DNA of 64,000 nt from NCBI RefSeq assembly GCF_000380335.1, contig NC_021149.1:992001-1056000 (forward strand). The letters run 5' to 3'. This stretch comes from Azotobacter vinelandii CA (GTDB lineage Bacteria; Pseudomonadota; Gammaproteobacteria; Pseudomonadales; Pseudomonadaceae). The notes below the pieces were generated by a model. It saw nothing but the letters and a program-made list of their open reading frames with translations. It made no database searches and was not told the origin of the DNA. The translations under genes and the position numbers were made by a program. Of the stretch, positions 1 through 8,185 are shown piece by piece. Every line of letters starts with the position of its first letter. The first letter of the stretch is position 1.

Positions 1-459
1 CATGATCGAGGCGACCGGCTCCGGCTGGTAGCTGTCCGGCGTGCCGCCGGTGCCGCTGATCAGGGTGCTCGGCAGGTTCATCAGCGCGCCGTCGCTGGCC
101 AGGCGCTGCAGGGTCAGGGTGCGCTCGTCGAGCTGGCGATAGGTGTAGCCGGAGCCGGCGAGCAGCCGTTCGAGGGCGGCGGCGGCGCTCAGGTTGCCCT
201 GCAGCGCCGCGCTCCGCACCTGGTATGGCGCCTCGTCGGTGTAGACCAGGCTGAGGCCGGTGATCCGGCTGAATTCGCCGAGCGCCCGTGGCAGCGGGCC
301 GGCGGCGATGGCGAAGTCGTGGCGGCGGTCCTGCCAGGCGGCCTGCGCGGTTTCGGCCTGGGCCGGAGCCGGCGGCAGGCCGTTCAGGCCGACCCCCAGC
401 AGGGCGGTCGCCAGGAGCCGTCGGGAAAGGCGGGACAGGGGAGGGAAGCGGTGGGTCAT
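1..459 (-). CDS. TonB-dependent siderophore/iron receptor with N-terminal signalling domain (5' part only)
   Basis: The first 153 codons of an outer-membrane TonB-dependent receptor; the rest lies beyond the left edge. A signal peptide ends near residue 35 (APAQA). It is followed by a secretin/TonB N-terminal (STN) domain of about 75 residues, with the typical pattern of imperfect small repeats (FAIAAGPLPRALGEFSRITG, then LERLLAGSGYTYRQLDERTL). In FecA-type transducers this periplasmic domain contacts the FecR-type regulator when ligand binds. The gene lies 118 bp downstream of fecR on the same strand, completing a sigma/anti-sigma/receptor cassette. The beta-barrel is not visible, so the ligand cannot be guessed. 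The start is the ATG at 459, preceded by a modest GAGAAG. Confidence 0.85.
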   Translation of the reverse strand, partial: MTHRFPPLSRLSRRLLATALLGVGLNGLPPAPAQAETAQAAWQDRRHDFAIAAGPLPRALGEFSRITGLSLVYTDEAPYQVRSAALQGNLSAAAALERLLAGSGYTYRQLDERTLTLQRLASDGALMNLPSTLISGTGGTPDSYQPEPVASIM

Positions 460-577
460 CGAGGTCTTCTCATGCGCATGGTCTGCATCGATGCGAATGA
501 ATCGCAATTCGACTACTACACGGAACCCGCGCCGGATTACCTCACCGGAAAATGAAAAAAAATCGAGGTTGCTCGAT

Positions 578-1627
578 TCAGTGGATGACGATCACCCGCC
601 CGAGCAGTTCGCGCTGCCGGAAGCCGAGTACCGCCTGCAGCGAGTCGAGGACCGCGTGCGGGTCGGCGCTGGGGAAGGAGCCGGTCACGCGGCGTGCCGC
701 CAGATCGTCGTCGAGCAGCAGGATGCGGCCGGGATAGTAGTCGCCGAGGCGCTCCAGCACCTCGCTCAGCGGCGTCTGGTAGAAGGCCAGCCAACCCTGG
801 CGCCAGGCCAGGACGGCGCCGCTGTCGACCGCCTCGGGAGCCGTCAGGCGGCCGTCGGCGAAGGCCACTCGCTGTCCGGCGTGCAGCACCGCCTGCGGCA
901 GCTCGGCGGTTTCGTCGGCGCGTACCGCCACCCGACCCGTGGCGACGGTGACGCGGGTCTCCCGGCGCAGGCGGCGGACTTCGAACTCGGTGCCCAGCAC
1001 CCGCGCCTCGCCGCCTTCGGCACCGACCACGAAGGGCTGGCCATTGTGCGCCACCTTGAAGACGGCGCCGCCGCGCAGCAGCTCGACCCGCCGTTCGCGT
1101 CCGTCGAAACGCAGCGCCAGGGCGCTGTCGCTGTCCAGCACCAGGTGCGAGCCGTCGGTCAGGGTCAGTTCGCGGATCTGGCCGGGCGCCGAGACGTAGT
1201 CGGCGCGCAGGTCGCCGAGCCAGCGCTGCGGCTGCCACCAGCCGCCGGTCCAGAGCACCAGCAGCAGGCAGGCGGCCATGGCCAGCGTCCAGGCCGGGCC
1301 ACGAAAGGCCGGGCCACGCGAGGCCGGGCCGCGACGTCGGCTGGCGGGTGCGTCCATGCGCGCCAGATAGCCGGCGAGGGCGGCCGACTCTTCCTCGGCC
1401 AGCCGGGCGGCGGGCGCGGCGCTGCAGATCCATACCGCCTCCGCCCTGGCGTAGGCTTCCGGATGCCGGGGATCGGCGGCCAGCCAGCGCTCGAAGGCCC
1501 GTTCGTCGCAGCCCGGCCTGTCGCGGCCCGGCCTTTCGTGGCCCGGCGGGGTGTGCCGTCGCACGAGCCAGCGCCAGGCTTCCCGTTCCTGGACGGTGGA
1601 TGCGGCGGAGGTGGGTGGTGAAGTCAT
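578..1627 (-). CDS. FecR-type anti-sigma/signal-transducing regulator
   Basis: Inner-membrane regulator of 349 residues that relays the receptor signal to the adjacent ECF sigma factor. The cytoplasmic N-terminus has the usual FecR pattern (AWRWLVRRH near 17-25, then AFERWLAADPRHPEAYARAE at 44-63). One membrane helix lies at about 113-130. The periplasmic FecR domain follows (TDGSHLVLDSDSAL, then VLGTEFEVRR), with an STN-like C-terminal part. Its start codon overlaps the sigma stop codon (ATGA), which implies translational coupling. Oddity: two 45-bp arrays of a 15-bp GC-rich unit (1291-1335 and 1505-1549) lie in inverted orientation inside the gene, giving RGPA-type and ERPG-type repeats flanking the region between the N-terminal domain and the membrane helix. 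Confidence 0.88.
   Translation of the reverse strand: MTSPPTSAASTVQEREAWRWLVRRHTPPGHERPGRDRPGCDERAFERWLAADPRHPEAYARAEAVWICSAAPAARLAEEESAALAGYLARMDAPASRRRGPASRGPAFRGPAWTLAMAACLLLVLWTGGWWQPQRWLGDLRADYVSAPGQIRELTLTDGSHLVLDSDSALALRFDGRERRVELLRGGAVFKVAHNGQPFVVGAEGGEARVLGTEFEVRRLRRETRVTVATGRVAVRADETAELPQAVLHAGQRVAFADGRLTAPEAVDSGAVLAWRQGWLAFYQTPLSEVLERLGDYYPGRILLLDDDLAARRVTGSFPSADPHAVLDSLQAVLGFRQRELLGRVIVIH
1291..1335. repeat. Inverted array 1 of a 15-bp unit inside fecR
   Basis: Three consecutive 15-bp units (AGGCCGGGCCACGAA, AGGCCGGGCCACGCG, AGGCCGGGCCGCGAC). The partner array at 1505-1549 carries the same unit in reverse complement, so 169 bp of fecR lie between inverted repeats. On the coding strand these units give RGPAS, RGPAF and RGPAW. 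Confidence 0.85.
1505..1549. repeat. Inverted array 2 of the 15-bp unit inside fecR
   Basis: Three 15-bp units (GTCGCAGCCCGGCCT, GTCGCGGCCCGGCCT, TTCGTGGCCCGGCGG). They are the reverse complement of the units at 1291-1335, with few mismatches. They encode an ERPGR-DRPGC type stretch at residues 29-42 of the FecR-like protein. Confidence 0.85.
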
Positions 1628-2208
1628 CGACGGTCGTTCCCTGGCGTGGCGCCGCGGCTGTCGGGCGTTGCTTCGAGAGCCGCCTTGCAGGTATCTAGGG
1701 CACGCATCATATGTTTTTCCACGGCGCTTTGGGACAGTCCCATGGCCCTGGCGATCTCGCCGTAGGTGCGTCCGTGGATGCGGTTGAGCAGGAAGATGTG
1801 ACGGGTGCGCTCCGGCAGGCCGCGCAGCGCGGCCTCGACCAGGCGCAGTTCGTCGCCGGCCTGCAGCGCCGTCTCGAGCGAGGCGGTCGCGCCGTCGTGC
1901 TCCGGCCCCAGGCTGTCCAGCGAGCGGTTGCGCTTGCCTTCGCCGCGCAGATGGTCGATGGCCAGGTTGCGTGCGCTGCGCAGCAGGTAGGTGCCGGGCT
2001 CGTCGAGTTGCCTCATGGGCCGTTTCCAGAAGCGCAGAAACAGGTCCTGGATGAGGTCCGCCGCCGTGGCGCGGCAGCCGACCCGCCGGCTGACCAGGGC
2101 CTCCATCCGCTCGCGCTGGGCCAGGAAGACCCGCAGGAAGTCCTGCTCCTCGCCCGGCGCCGGCGCGGCCGCCGGATCGAGGTCGGCAGGGGAATCGTGA
2201 TCGGACAT
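1624..2208 (-). CDS. ECF (extracytoplasmic function) sigma factor, FecI type
   Basis: RNA polymerase sigma-70 family protein of 194 residues. Region 2 lies at about 24-92 (ATAADLIQDLFLRFWKR, then ARNLAIDHLR). Region 4 lies at about 128-172, with the HTH GRTYGEIARAMGLSQSAVEK. FecI-type factors transcribe the neighbouring receptor gene after an external iron-chelate signal. The sigma stop overlaps the fecR start. I chose the ATG at 2208 because the N-terminus from there has normal length; an in-frame ATG at 2262 would place the start inside the Fur-like palindrome. No good Shine-Dalgarno is visible for either. Confidence 0.88.
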   Translation of the reverse strand: MSDHDSPADLDPAAAPAPGEEQDFLRVFLAQRERMEALVSRRVGCRATAADLIQDLFLRFWKRPMRQLDEPGTYLLRSARNLAIDHLRGEGKRNRSLDSLGPEHDGATASLETALQAGDELRLVEAALRGLPERTRHIFLLNRIHGRTYGEIARAMGLSQSAVEKHMMRALDTCKAALEATPDSRGATPGNDRR

Positions 2209-2241
2209 CGGCGGGAACGACGCGGCTCGGCAAGGGCGGGA

Positions 2242-2266
2242 GAAGATGATAATTCCTATCATCTTC
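2242..2266. promoter_or_regulatory. Fur-box-like palindrome upstream of the ECF sigma gene
   Basis: A perfect 10-bp inverted repeat (GAAGATGATA, 5-nt spacer, TATCATCTTC). Its 19-bp core at 2245-2263 agrees with the classic Fur box at 12 of 19 positions by my count. It lies 34-58 bp upstream of the chosen sigma start, the usual place for iron control of fecI-type operons. Fur binding is inferred. Confidence 0.7.
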
Positions 2267-2279
2267 CGAGGGTAGCCAT

Positions 2280-2303
2280 GCGCCGCCGGACGGCCGGCGG
2301 CGC
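2280..2303 (-). terminator. GC hairpin after the antiporter gene
   Basis: A perfect 10-bp stem (GCGCCGCCGG / CCGGCGGCGC) with a 4-nt loop, 20 bp beyond the antiporter stop codon. There is no T-run on either strand, so it may act as a Rho-assisted terminator or only as an insulating hairpin between the antiporter and the Fur box. Confidence 0.4.
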
Positions 2304-2323
2304 CGGCGTCCCGACCCCTGCAC

Positions 2324-4018
2324 TCAGTGGACTTTCCCGTAGCGCTTCAGCACGTGCTGGGCCATGCCGTTGGCCAGCTCGTTTTCGCCGAGGAAGACTT
2401 TTCCGGCGGCTTCCCGTTCCAGCAACTCGGCCTCTTCCTCGTTGTGGGTGCGCAGCACCGTCTCGATCGTCGGGTTGAGGGTGCGGGCGGTGGTGATCAT
2501 CTGCCGCGCGTTGAAGGTGTCGGGGATGGCCACCACCAGCATGCTGGCGCGGGCGATGTGCGCCTGGATCAGCACCGCCGGGTCCGTGGCGTCGCCCGAG
2601 ACGGCGGCGCCGCCGTCGGCGCGCAGGCGTTCGACCAGTTCGCGGTTCTGCTCGGCCACCACGTAGGGGATGTCGCGTTCGGCCAGAGCCTTGGCGATGC
2701 GCCGGCCGACGCGACCGTAGCCGACCAGCACGACCTGGCCGGACAGGTAGCGTTCGTGGGTGCTCATCGGCAGTTCGGCCAGCGGATCGACGGGATGTTC
2801 CAGCCGCCGCGCCAGCTTGGAGTGCGAGTCCAGCCAGGCCTGCAGCGGCTCGGCGGTCTTGAACACCACCGGGTTGATGGCGATCGAGATCAGCGCGCCG
2901 GCGAGGATCAGGCTCTGGCCTTCCACCGGCAGCAGGCCCAGGCTCACCCCGAGTCCGGCCAGGATGAAGGAGAACTCGCCGATCTGCGCCAGGCTCGCCG
3001 ACACGATCAGCGCGGTGTTCAGCGGGTAGCGCAGGAGCAGGACCAGGGCGGCGGCGGCGATCGACTTGCCGACCACGATGATGCCGACCACGGCCAGTAC
3101 CTGCAGCGGTTGCTCGACCAGCACCCGCGGGTCGAAGAGCATGCCCACCGAGACGAAGAACAGCACGGCGAAGGCCTCGCGCAGCGGCAGCGACTCCTCG
3201 GCGGCGCGGTGGCTGAACTCGGATTCGCGCAGCACCATGCCGGCGAAGAAGGCCCCCAGGGCGAAGGATACGCCGAACAGTTCGGCCGCTCCGTAGGCGA
3301 TGCTCACCGCGGCGGCGACGATGCACAGGGTGAACAGTTCCCGCGAGCCGGTGGCGGCGACCAGCCAGAGCAGCTTGGGGAACACCCGGCGGCCGCCCAC
3401 CAGCATCAGGGCGATGAAGGCCGATACCTTGAGCAGGGTGAGGGCGAGGGTGCCCCACAGGTTGCCGTCCGCGCCCTCCGCGGTCGTACCGCCCAGCCAG
3501 CCGGACAGCGGCGGCAGCAGCACCAGCACCAGCACCATGGCGAGGTCCTCGACCACCAGCCAGCCGACCGCGATGCGCCCGTTCAGGGATTCGAGGACGC
3601 CGTGCGCCTCCAGGGTTCTGAGTAGCACCACGGTGCTCGCCACCGACAGCGCCAGGCCGAACACCAGCGCACCGCCGAGGCTCCAGCCCCAACTGATGGC
3701 GACGACGGCGCCGAGGGCGGTGGCCACGGCGATCTGCAGCATGGCGCCCGGCAGGGCGATCTTGCGCACTTCCAGGAGGTCGTCGAGGGAGAAGTGCAGG
3801 CCGACGCCGAACATCAGCAGCATCACGCCGATCTCGGCGAGTTCGTGGCCGAGATGGGTATCGGCCACGAAGCCCGGGGTGAAGGGGCCGAGGATGATGC
3901 CGGCCAGCAGGTAGCCGACCAGGGCCGGCAGCCGGAGGCGGGCGGCGAGGACACCCAGCACCAGGGCCAGGCCGAACGCAGTGGCCAGGGTGGTGATCAG
4001 GGGAAGGCTATGCGGCAT
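2324..4018 (-). CDS. Monovalent cation:proton antiporter-2 family protein with TrkA-N domain (Kef/YbaL type)
   Basis: Inner-membrane antiporter of 564 residues. The first ~390 form a Na+/H+-exchanger-like membrane domain of about a dozen helices (LPALVGYLLAGIILGPFTPG near 28-47, and a further conserved stretch AYGAAELFGVSFALGAFFAG). Residues ~425-545 form a TrkA-N/RCK nucleotide-binding domain beginning VVLVGYGRVGRRIAKAL. Length and arrangement resemble E. coli YbaL rather than glutathione-gated KefB/KefC. It should exchange K+ (or Na+) for H+ under NAD(H)-type control. The start has a GGGAG ribosome site eight bases upstream. It is transcribed away from the fix operon and appears monocistronic. 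Confidence 0.88.
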   Translation of the reverse strand: MPHSLPLITTLATAFGLALVLGVLAARLRLPALVGYLLAGIILGPFTPGFVADTHLGHELAEIGVMLLMFGVGLHFSLDDLLEVRKIALPGAMLQIAVATALGAVVAISWGWSLGGALVFGLALSVASTVVLLRTLEAHGVLESLNGRIAVGWLVVEDLAMVLVLVLLPPLSGWLGGTTAEGADGNLWGTLALTLLKVSAFIALMLVGGRRVFPKLLWLVAATGSRELFTLCIVAAAVSIAYGAAELFGVSFALGAFFAGMVLRESEFSHRAAEESLPLREAFAVLFFVSVGMLFDPRVLVEQPLQVLAVVGIIVVGKSIAAAALVLLLRYPLNTALIVSASLAQIGEFSFILAGLGVSLGLLPVEGQSLILAGALISIAINPVVFKTAEPLQAWLDSHSKLARRLEHPVDPLAELPMSTHERYLSGQVVLVGYGRVGRRIAKALAERDIPYVVAEQNRELVERLRADGGAAVSGDATDPAVLIQAHIARASMLVVAIPDTFNARQMITTARTLNPTIETVLRTHNEEEAELLEREAAGKVFLGENELANGMAQHVLKRYGKVH

Positions 4019-4215
4019 GGGGATGCTCCCTGCCGGTCACGACGGGGAAATGGTCGGGCATACGGGCTCCTTGGATATGCGGGGCGATAAAGTGTAGCGA
4101 CACCATAACGGATTGATCGGTGGTTGCCTGCCCTCGCTGGCTCTGTTTCTGTATCCCGATTTATCCGCCCGGTCCGGAAGTACGTTTTTATTTGCGGCAA
4201 ACACTACTAAAAGCA

Positions 4216-4232
4216 ATGTGCGCCGGGCACAT
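4216..4232 (+). promoter_or_regulatory. Palindrome at the position expected for a NifA upstream activator site
   Basis: ATGTGC-N5-GCACAT, a perfect inverted repeat containing TGT-N9-ACA, about 100 bp upstream of the sigma-54 promoter of the fix operon. The canonical NifA site is TGT-N10-ACA, so the spacing is one base short. An AT-rich stretch (4248-4303) between it and the promoter could serve DNA bending by IHF. The position supports an enhancer role; the spacing leaves the protein uncertain. Confidence 0.45.
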
Positions 4233-4316
4233 CACGCATAAAGAGAACAATTTTTATCTGAATGATTTTAAAGGATTTTTATATTTATTTTATATAAAAA
4301 TCCTCTGTTTCGGGTG

Positions 4317-4332
4317 TGGTACGGCTGTTGCA
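4317..4332 (+). promoter_or_regulatory. Sigma-54 (-24/-12) promoter of the fix operon
   Basis: TGGTACGGCTGTTGCA: GG at 4318-4319 and GC at 4330-4331, separated by exactly 10 bases, with the TTGCA -12 element. It is 47 bp upstream of the ferredoxin ATG, which puts the expected transcript start near 4343. This is the standard promoter type for nitrogen-fixation genes and explains coexpression of fixABCX with nif. Confidence 0.85.
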
Positions 4333-4378
4333 GTTTCACTGTCAGCCAATTAGCCGATAGCTCATCAGGAGATTTCCC

Positions 4379-4597
4379 ATGCCCTACAAGATCAACGGTT
4401 CCGAATGCACTGCCTGCGCTGCCTGCGAGTCCGAGTGCCCGAACGACGCCATCCATGAAAAGAACGGCGTCTACGCCATCAAGAGCGAACTGTGCACCGA
4501 ATGCGTGGGCGACCACGACGAACCCCAGTGCGTGTCGAACTGCCCGGTCGATTGCATTCGCATCGACAAGAGCGTACCGCGCTACCAAGCCCTCTGA
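4379..4597 (+). CDS. fixfd: 2[4Fe-4S] ferredoxin of the fix operon
   Basis: Soluble ferredoxin of 72 residues. Cysteines at 10, 13, 16 and 20 form a C-x2-C-x2-C-x3-C cluster site. Cysteines at 39, 42, 51 and 55 form a C-x2-C-x8-C-x3-C site, the long-spaced second motif found in nif-associated (FdI/FdxN-like) ferredoxins. It is the first gene of the fixABCX operon, so it probably carries low-potential electrons from FixABCX towards nitrogenase. A clear AGGAG precedes the ATG. The A. vinelandii operon is known as fixfABCX, and this order matches it. Confidence 0.9.
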   Translation: MPYKINGSECTACAACESECPNDAIHEKNGVYAIKSELCTECVGDHDEPQCVSNCPVDCIRIDKSVPRYQAL

Positions 4598-4629
4598 GCC
4601 CCGTCACCCCCTTATCGGAGTGCCATCCC

Positions 4630-5475
4630 ATGCACAGCGTCGTCTGTATCAAGCAGGTGCCGGACTCGGCCCAGATCCGGGTTCACCCGGTCACCAACAC
4701 CATCATGCGCCAGGGTGTCCCGGCGATCATCAACCCTTATGACCTGTTCGCCCTGGAGGAGGCCCTGCGCCTCAAGGATAAGTTCGGCGGCACGGTCACC
4801 GTGGTCACCATGGGCCCGCCCATGGCCGAGGCGGCGCTACGCAAGTGCCTGTCCTTCGGCGCCGACGACGCCATCCTGGTGTCGGACCGGGCCTTCGCCG
4901 GCTCCGACACCCTGGCCACTTCCTATGCCCTCAGCGCCGTCATCCGCAAGATCATGGAAGACATGCCGGTGGACCTGATCTTCACCGGCAAGCAGACCAT
5001 CGACGGCGACACCGCCCAGGTCGGGCCGGGCATCGCCAAGCGCTTGGACTACCAGTTGCTCACCTATGTGTCCAGGATCGTCGACGTCGACACCGCGAAG
5101 AAGGAAATCCAGGTGGAGCGTCGCGCCGAAGGCGGCGTGCAGTTGCTCGAGACCTCCCTTCCCTGCCTGATCACCATGCTGGAAGGCACCAATGAAATGC
5201 GTTTCGGCGATCTGGACGACCTGTTTCGCGCCGCGCGCCACGAACTCAAGGTCTGGGACCGCGTGGCCGCCGGCATCGATACGGTGGAGATGATCGGCCT
5301 CAAGGGCAGCCCCACGGTGGTCAGCAAGGTCTTCGCGCCCAAGCCCCGCAGCAAGCGCGCCGAACTCATCGAAAGCCACGACAGCGATCCGAAGAATCTG
5401 GCCGAGGCCGCGCTGGCCAAGCTGTTCACCCAGCATCCCAACTTGGAACAGGAAATCGCCAAGCGGGCGGTCTGA
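4630..5475 (+). CDS. fixA: Electron-transfer flavoprotein beta subunit FixA
   Basis: EtfB-family protein of 281 residues beginning [12 protein letters not shown]. It contains the family signature region [20 protein letters not shown] (about 118-137). With FixB it forms the FAD-binding core of the FixABCX complex. That complex oxidises NADH and bifurcates the electrons, one pair to ubiquinone and one to ferredoxin/flavodoxin for nitrogenase. The open frame extends further upstream, but the ATG at 4630 follows GGAG and gives the normal N-terminus. Eleven bases separate it from fixB. Confidence 0.95.
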   Translation: MHSVVCIKQVPDSAQIRVHPVTNTIMRQGVPAIINPYDLFALEEALRLKDKFGGTVTVVTMGPPMAEAALRKCLSFGADDAILVSDRAFAGSDTLATSYALSAVIRKIMEDMPVDLIFTGKQTIDGDTAQVGPGIAKRLDYQLLTYVSRIVDVDTAKKEIQVERRAEGGVQLLETSLPCLITMLEGTNEMRFGDLDDLFRAARHELKVWDRVAAGIDTVEMIGLKGSPTVVSKVFAPKPRSKRAELIESHDSDPKNLAEAALAKLFTQHPNLEQEIAKRAV

Positions 5476-5486
5476 GGAGCGAACAC

Positions 5487-6569
5487 ATGAGCGAACAACC
5501 GAAAAAGCCGACGAAGAAGAAGGTCGAACTGGACCCGCGCTTCGTCGATTACCGTCACGTCTGGGTCTGCATCGAAAGCGAGCGCGGCGTGGTGCACCCG
5601 GTTTCCTGGGAACTCCTGGGCGAGGGCCGCAAGCTGGCCGACGCCCTGGGCGTCGAGCTCTACGGTGTGGTCATCTGCGGCCCCGGCGAGCGCGGCAAGG
5701 AAATCTGCGGCGAAGCCTTCCAGCATGGTGCCGACAAGGCTTATCTGCTGCAGCACGAAATCCTGCGGGACTACCGCAACGAGCCCTACACCAAGGCGCT
5801 CACTGACCTGGTCAACAGCTACCAGCCGGAAATCCTCATGCTCGGCGCCACCACCCTGGGCCGCGACCTGGCCGGCTCGGTGGCCACCACCCTGGGCACC
5901 GGCCTGGTGGCCGACTGCACCGAACTGGTGATCGACACGGAAACCCGCAACCTGGCCTCCACCCGTCCGACTTTCGGCGGTTCCCTGCTGTGCACCATCC
6001 TCACCCAGCGCCACCGGCCGCAGATGGCCACCGTGCGGCCGCGGGTGATGGCCATGCCGGAGCCCGACGCCAGCCGCAGCGGCGAGATCATCGAGGTGCC
6101 GTTCTCGATGATCGAGACCGACATCATCACCAAGGTGCTGGAGTTCATTCCCGACGATACCCGCGACAAGCCCAACCTGCCTTTCGCCGACATCATCGTC
6201 GCCGGCGGCCGTGGGCTGCGCAACCAGGAGAATTTCCAGCTGGTCTGGGACCTGGCCAAGGTCCTCGGCGCCGAAGTGGGCGCCTCGCGCCCCATCGTCC
6301 AGGCCGGTTGGGCCGAGCTGGACCGCCAGGTCGGCCAGTCCGGCAAGACCGTGCGGCCCAAGCTGTACATCGCCGCCGGCATCTCCGGCGCCATCCAGCA
6401 CCGGGTGGGCATGGACGGGGCGGACGTGATCATCGCCATCAACACCGATCCCAACGCACCCATCTTCGATTTCGCCCACTACGGCATCGTCGGTAACGCC
6501 ATCACCGTCCTGCCGGCACTGACCGAAGCTTTCAAGGCCCGTCTGGGACAACTGAAAAAAGCCGGCTGA
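5487..6569 (+). CDS. fixB: Electron-transfer flavoprotein alpha subunit FixB
   Basis: EtfA-family protein of 360 residues. A lysine-rich N-terminal tail ([10 protein letters not shown]) precedes the ETF N-domain. The C-terminal FAD-binding domain (about 225-350) has the hallmark blocks [41 protein letters not shown] and [20 protein letters not shown]. It pairs with FixA and sits in the inner-membrane-associated FixABCX complex. It follows fixA by 11 bp with a GGAG ribosome site, and fixC follows by 12 bp, so all are one transcript. Confidence 0.95.
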   Translation: MSEQPKKPTKKKVELDPRFVDYRHVWVCIESERGVVHPVSWELLGEGRKLADALGVELYGVVICGPGERGKEICGEAFQHGADKAYLLQHEILRDYRNEPYTKALTDLVNSYQPEILMLGATTLGRDLAGSVATTLGTGLVADCTELVIDTETRNLASTRPTFGGSLLCTILTQRHRPQMATVRPRVMAMPEPDASRSGEIIEVPFSMIETDIITKVLEFIPDDTRDKPNLPFADIIVAGGRGLRNQENFQLVWDLAKVLGAEVGASRPIVQAGWAELDRQVGQSGKTVRPKLYIAAGISGAIQHRVGMDGADVIIAINTDPNAPIFDFAHYGIVGNAITVLPALTEAFKARLGQLKKAG

Positions 6570-6581
6570 CAGGAGAACATC

Positions 6582-7880
6582 ATGGCTGAAAGATTCGACG
6601 TGATCGTGGTCGGCGCCGGCATGGCCGGTAACGCCGCCGCATACACCCTGGCCAAGGGGGGGCTCAAGGTGCTGCAGATCGAGCGGGGCGAAACCCCCGG
6701 TTCGAAGAACGTGCAGGGCGCCATCCTCTATGCCGACGCCATCGAGAAGATCATTCCCGACTTCCGCGACGACGCGCCCCTGGAGCGGCACCTGATCGAG
6801 CAGCGCGTGTGGGTGATGGACGACGCTTCCTACGTCGGTACCCACTACCGTTCGGAGGACTTCAACAAGCCGCCCTACAACCGCTACACCATCATCCGCG
6901 TGCATTTCGACCAGTGGTTCAACAAGAAGGCCCGCGAGGCCGGCGTGCTGACCATCTGCGAAACCACCGTCACCGATCTGCTGATCGAGGGTGGCAAGGT
7001 GGTGGGCGTGCGCACCGATCGCCAGGGCGGCGAAGTCCGTGCCGACGCGGTGATCCTGGCCGACGGGGTGAACTCGCGCCTGGCGGTGAAGGCCGGCTTC
7101 CAGCCGGAGATCAAGCCCGAGAACGTGGCCCTGGCGGTGAAGGAAATCCATTTCCTGCCCCAGGAAACCATCGAGGCGCGCTTCAACATCGGCGAAGAGG
7201 AAGGCGTGGCCATCGAGATGGCCGGCAAGATCAGCGCCGGCATGATGGGCACCGGCTTCCTCTACACCAACAAGGAGTCGATCACCCTGGGGGTCGGCTG
7301 CATGCTGTCCGACTTCAAGCAGCAGAAGATCTCCCCCTATGAGCTGCTGGACCGGATGAAGACCCACCCCTCCATCGCGCCCTTGATCGCCGGCAGCGAG
7401 ATGAAGGAGTACGCCGCCCACCTGATCCCCGAAGGCGGCTACAACGCCATTCCCCAGGTATACGGCGACGGCTGGATGATCGCCGGCGACGCCGGCCAGT
7501 TCGTCAACGGCATCCATCGCGAAGGCTCCAACCTGGCCATGACCACCGGCATGCTGGCGGCCCAGACCCTGGTCGAGCTGCGGGCCGCGGACAAGCCCTT
7601 CAGCGCCGCCAACCTGGCCGAGTACAAGAAGAAGCTGGACGACAGCTTCGTCATGAAGGACCTGAAGAAGTACCGGCGCATGCCGGAGATCTTCCACAAG
7701 AACAAGCAGTTCTTCACCACCTATCCGGACCTGCTCTCCAGGGCCGCGCAGACCCTTATCCGGGTCGATGGCGTGGACAAGAAAACCAAGGAAAAGGAAA
7801 TCAAGAAAAGCTTCATCGCCTCACGTTCGCTGTTCGGGCTGATCGGCGATGCCTTCAAGTTCTGGCGTGCCGTCGAGTAA
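6582..7880 (+). CDS. fixC: FixC flavoprotein (ETF:quinone oxidoreductase-like dehydrogenase)
   Basis: FAD-dependent oxidoreductase of 432 residues related to ETF:ubiquinone oxidoreductase. The N-terminal dinucleotide fold is [20 protein letters not shown] (4-23). A second FAD-contact block ([20 protein letters not shown]) lies near 296-315. With FixX it passes one of the bifurcated electrons to the quinone pool. The C-terminus is basic and amphipathic ([12 protein letters not shown]), as in the family, suggesting membrane contact. fixX starts 11 bp downstream. Confidence 0.95.
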   Translation: MAERFDVIVVGAGMAGNAAAYTLAKGGLKVLQIERGETPGSKNVQGAILYADAIEKIIPDFRDDAPLERHLIEQRVWVMDDASYVGTHYRSEDFNKPPYNRYTIIRVHFDQWFNKKAREAGVLTICETTVTDLLIEGGKVVGVRTDRQGGEVRADAVILADGVNSRLAVKAGFQPEIKPENVALAVKEIHFLPQETIEARFNIGEEEGVAIEMAGKISAGMMGTGFLYTNKESITLGVGCMLSDFKQQKISPYELLDRMKTHPSIAPLIAGSEMKEYAAHLIPEGGYNAIPQVYGDGWMIAGDAGQFVNGIHREGSNLAMTTGMLAAQTLVELRAADKPFSAANLAEYKKKLDDSFVMKDLKKYRRMPEIFHKNKQFFTTYPDLLSRAAQTLIRVDGVDKKTKEKEIKKSFIASRSLFGLIGDAFKFWRAVE

Positions 7881-7891
7881 GGAGAAAGCCC

Positions 7892-8176
7892 ATGTCGAAG
7901 ATCGAAGAAAAGCTGTTCCAGGATCGTTATCGGGTCGACTCCGGCCGGCCGCACATCAGGATCAAGGACCCCGACCATTGCACCGAATGTCTGGAAAAGC
8001 AGTGCACCGTCTGCTGTCCGGCCGGTTGCTACACCCGCGAAACCAACGGCAAGGTCACCCTGGTGACCGACGGCTGCCTGGAGTGCGGAACCTGCAGGAT
8101 CATTTGCCAGGACAGCGGCAACCTGGAGTGGGAATGGCCCAGGGGCGGATTCGGAATCCTGTTCAAGTTCGGTTGA
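7892..8176 (+). CDS. fixX: Ferredoxin-like protein FixX
   Basis: Iron-sulfur partner of FixC, 94 residues. Ten cysteines are visible (30, 33, 38, 41, 42, 46, 62, 65, 68, 72). The last four lie in GCLECGTCRIIC, a typical ferredoxin C-x2-C-x2-C-x3-C motif ending one cluster site. The family sends electrons between FixC and the quinone. It is the last canonical member of the fix operon; the next gene starts nine bases after its stop. Confidence 0.94.
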   Translation: MSKIEEKLFQDRYRVDSGRPHIRIKDPDHCTECLEKQCTVCCPAGCYTRETNGKVTLVTDGCLECGTCRIICQDSGNLEWEWPRGGFGILFKFG

Positions 8177-8185
8177 GGGATGACA

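Noticed and set aside
5064-7697. 877-codon open frame opposite fixA-fixC
   Set aside because: It is the mirror of real fix genes in very GC-rich DNA; the translation is His/Gly/Gln/Leu-rich without domains. The plus-strand genes have all family motifs.
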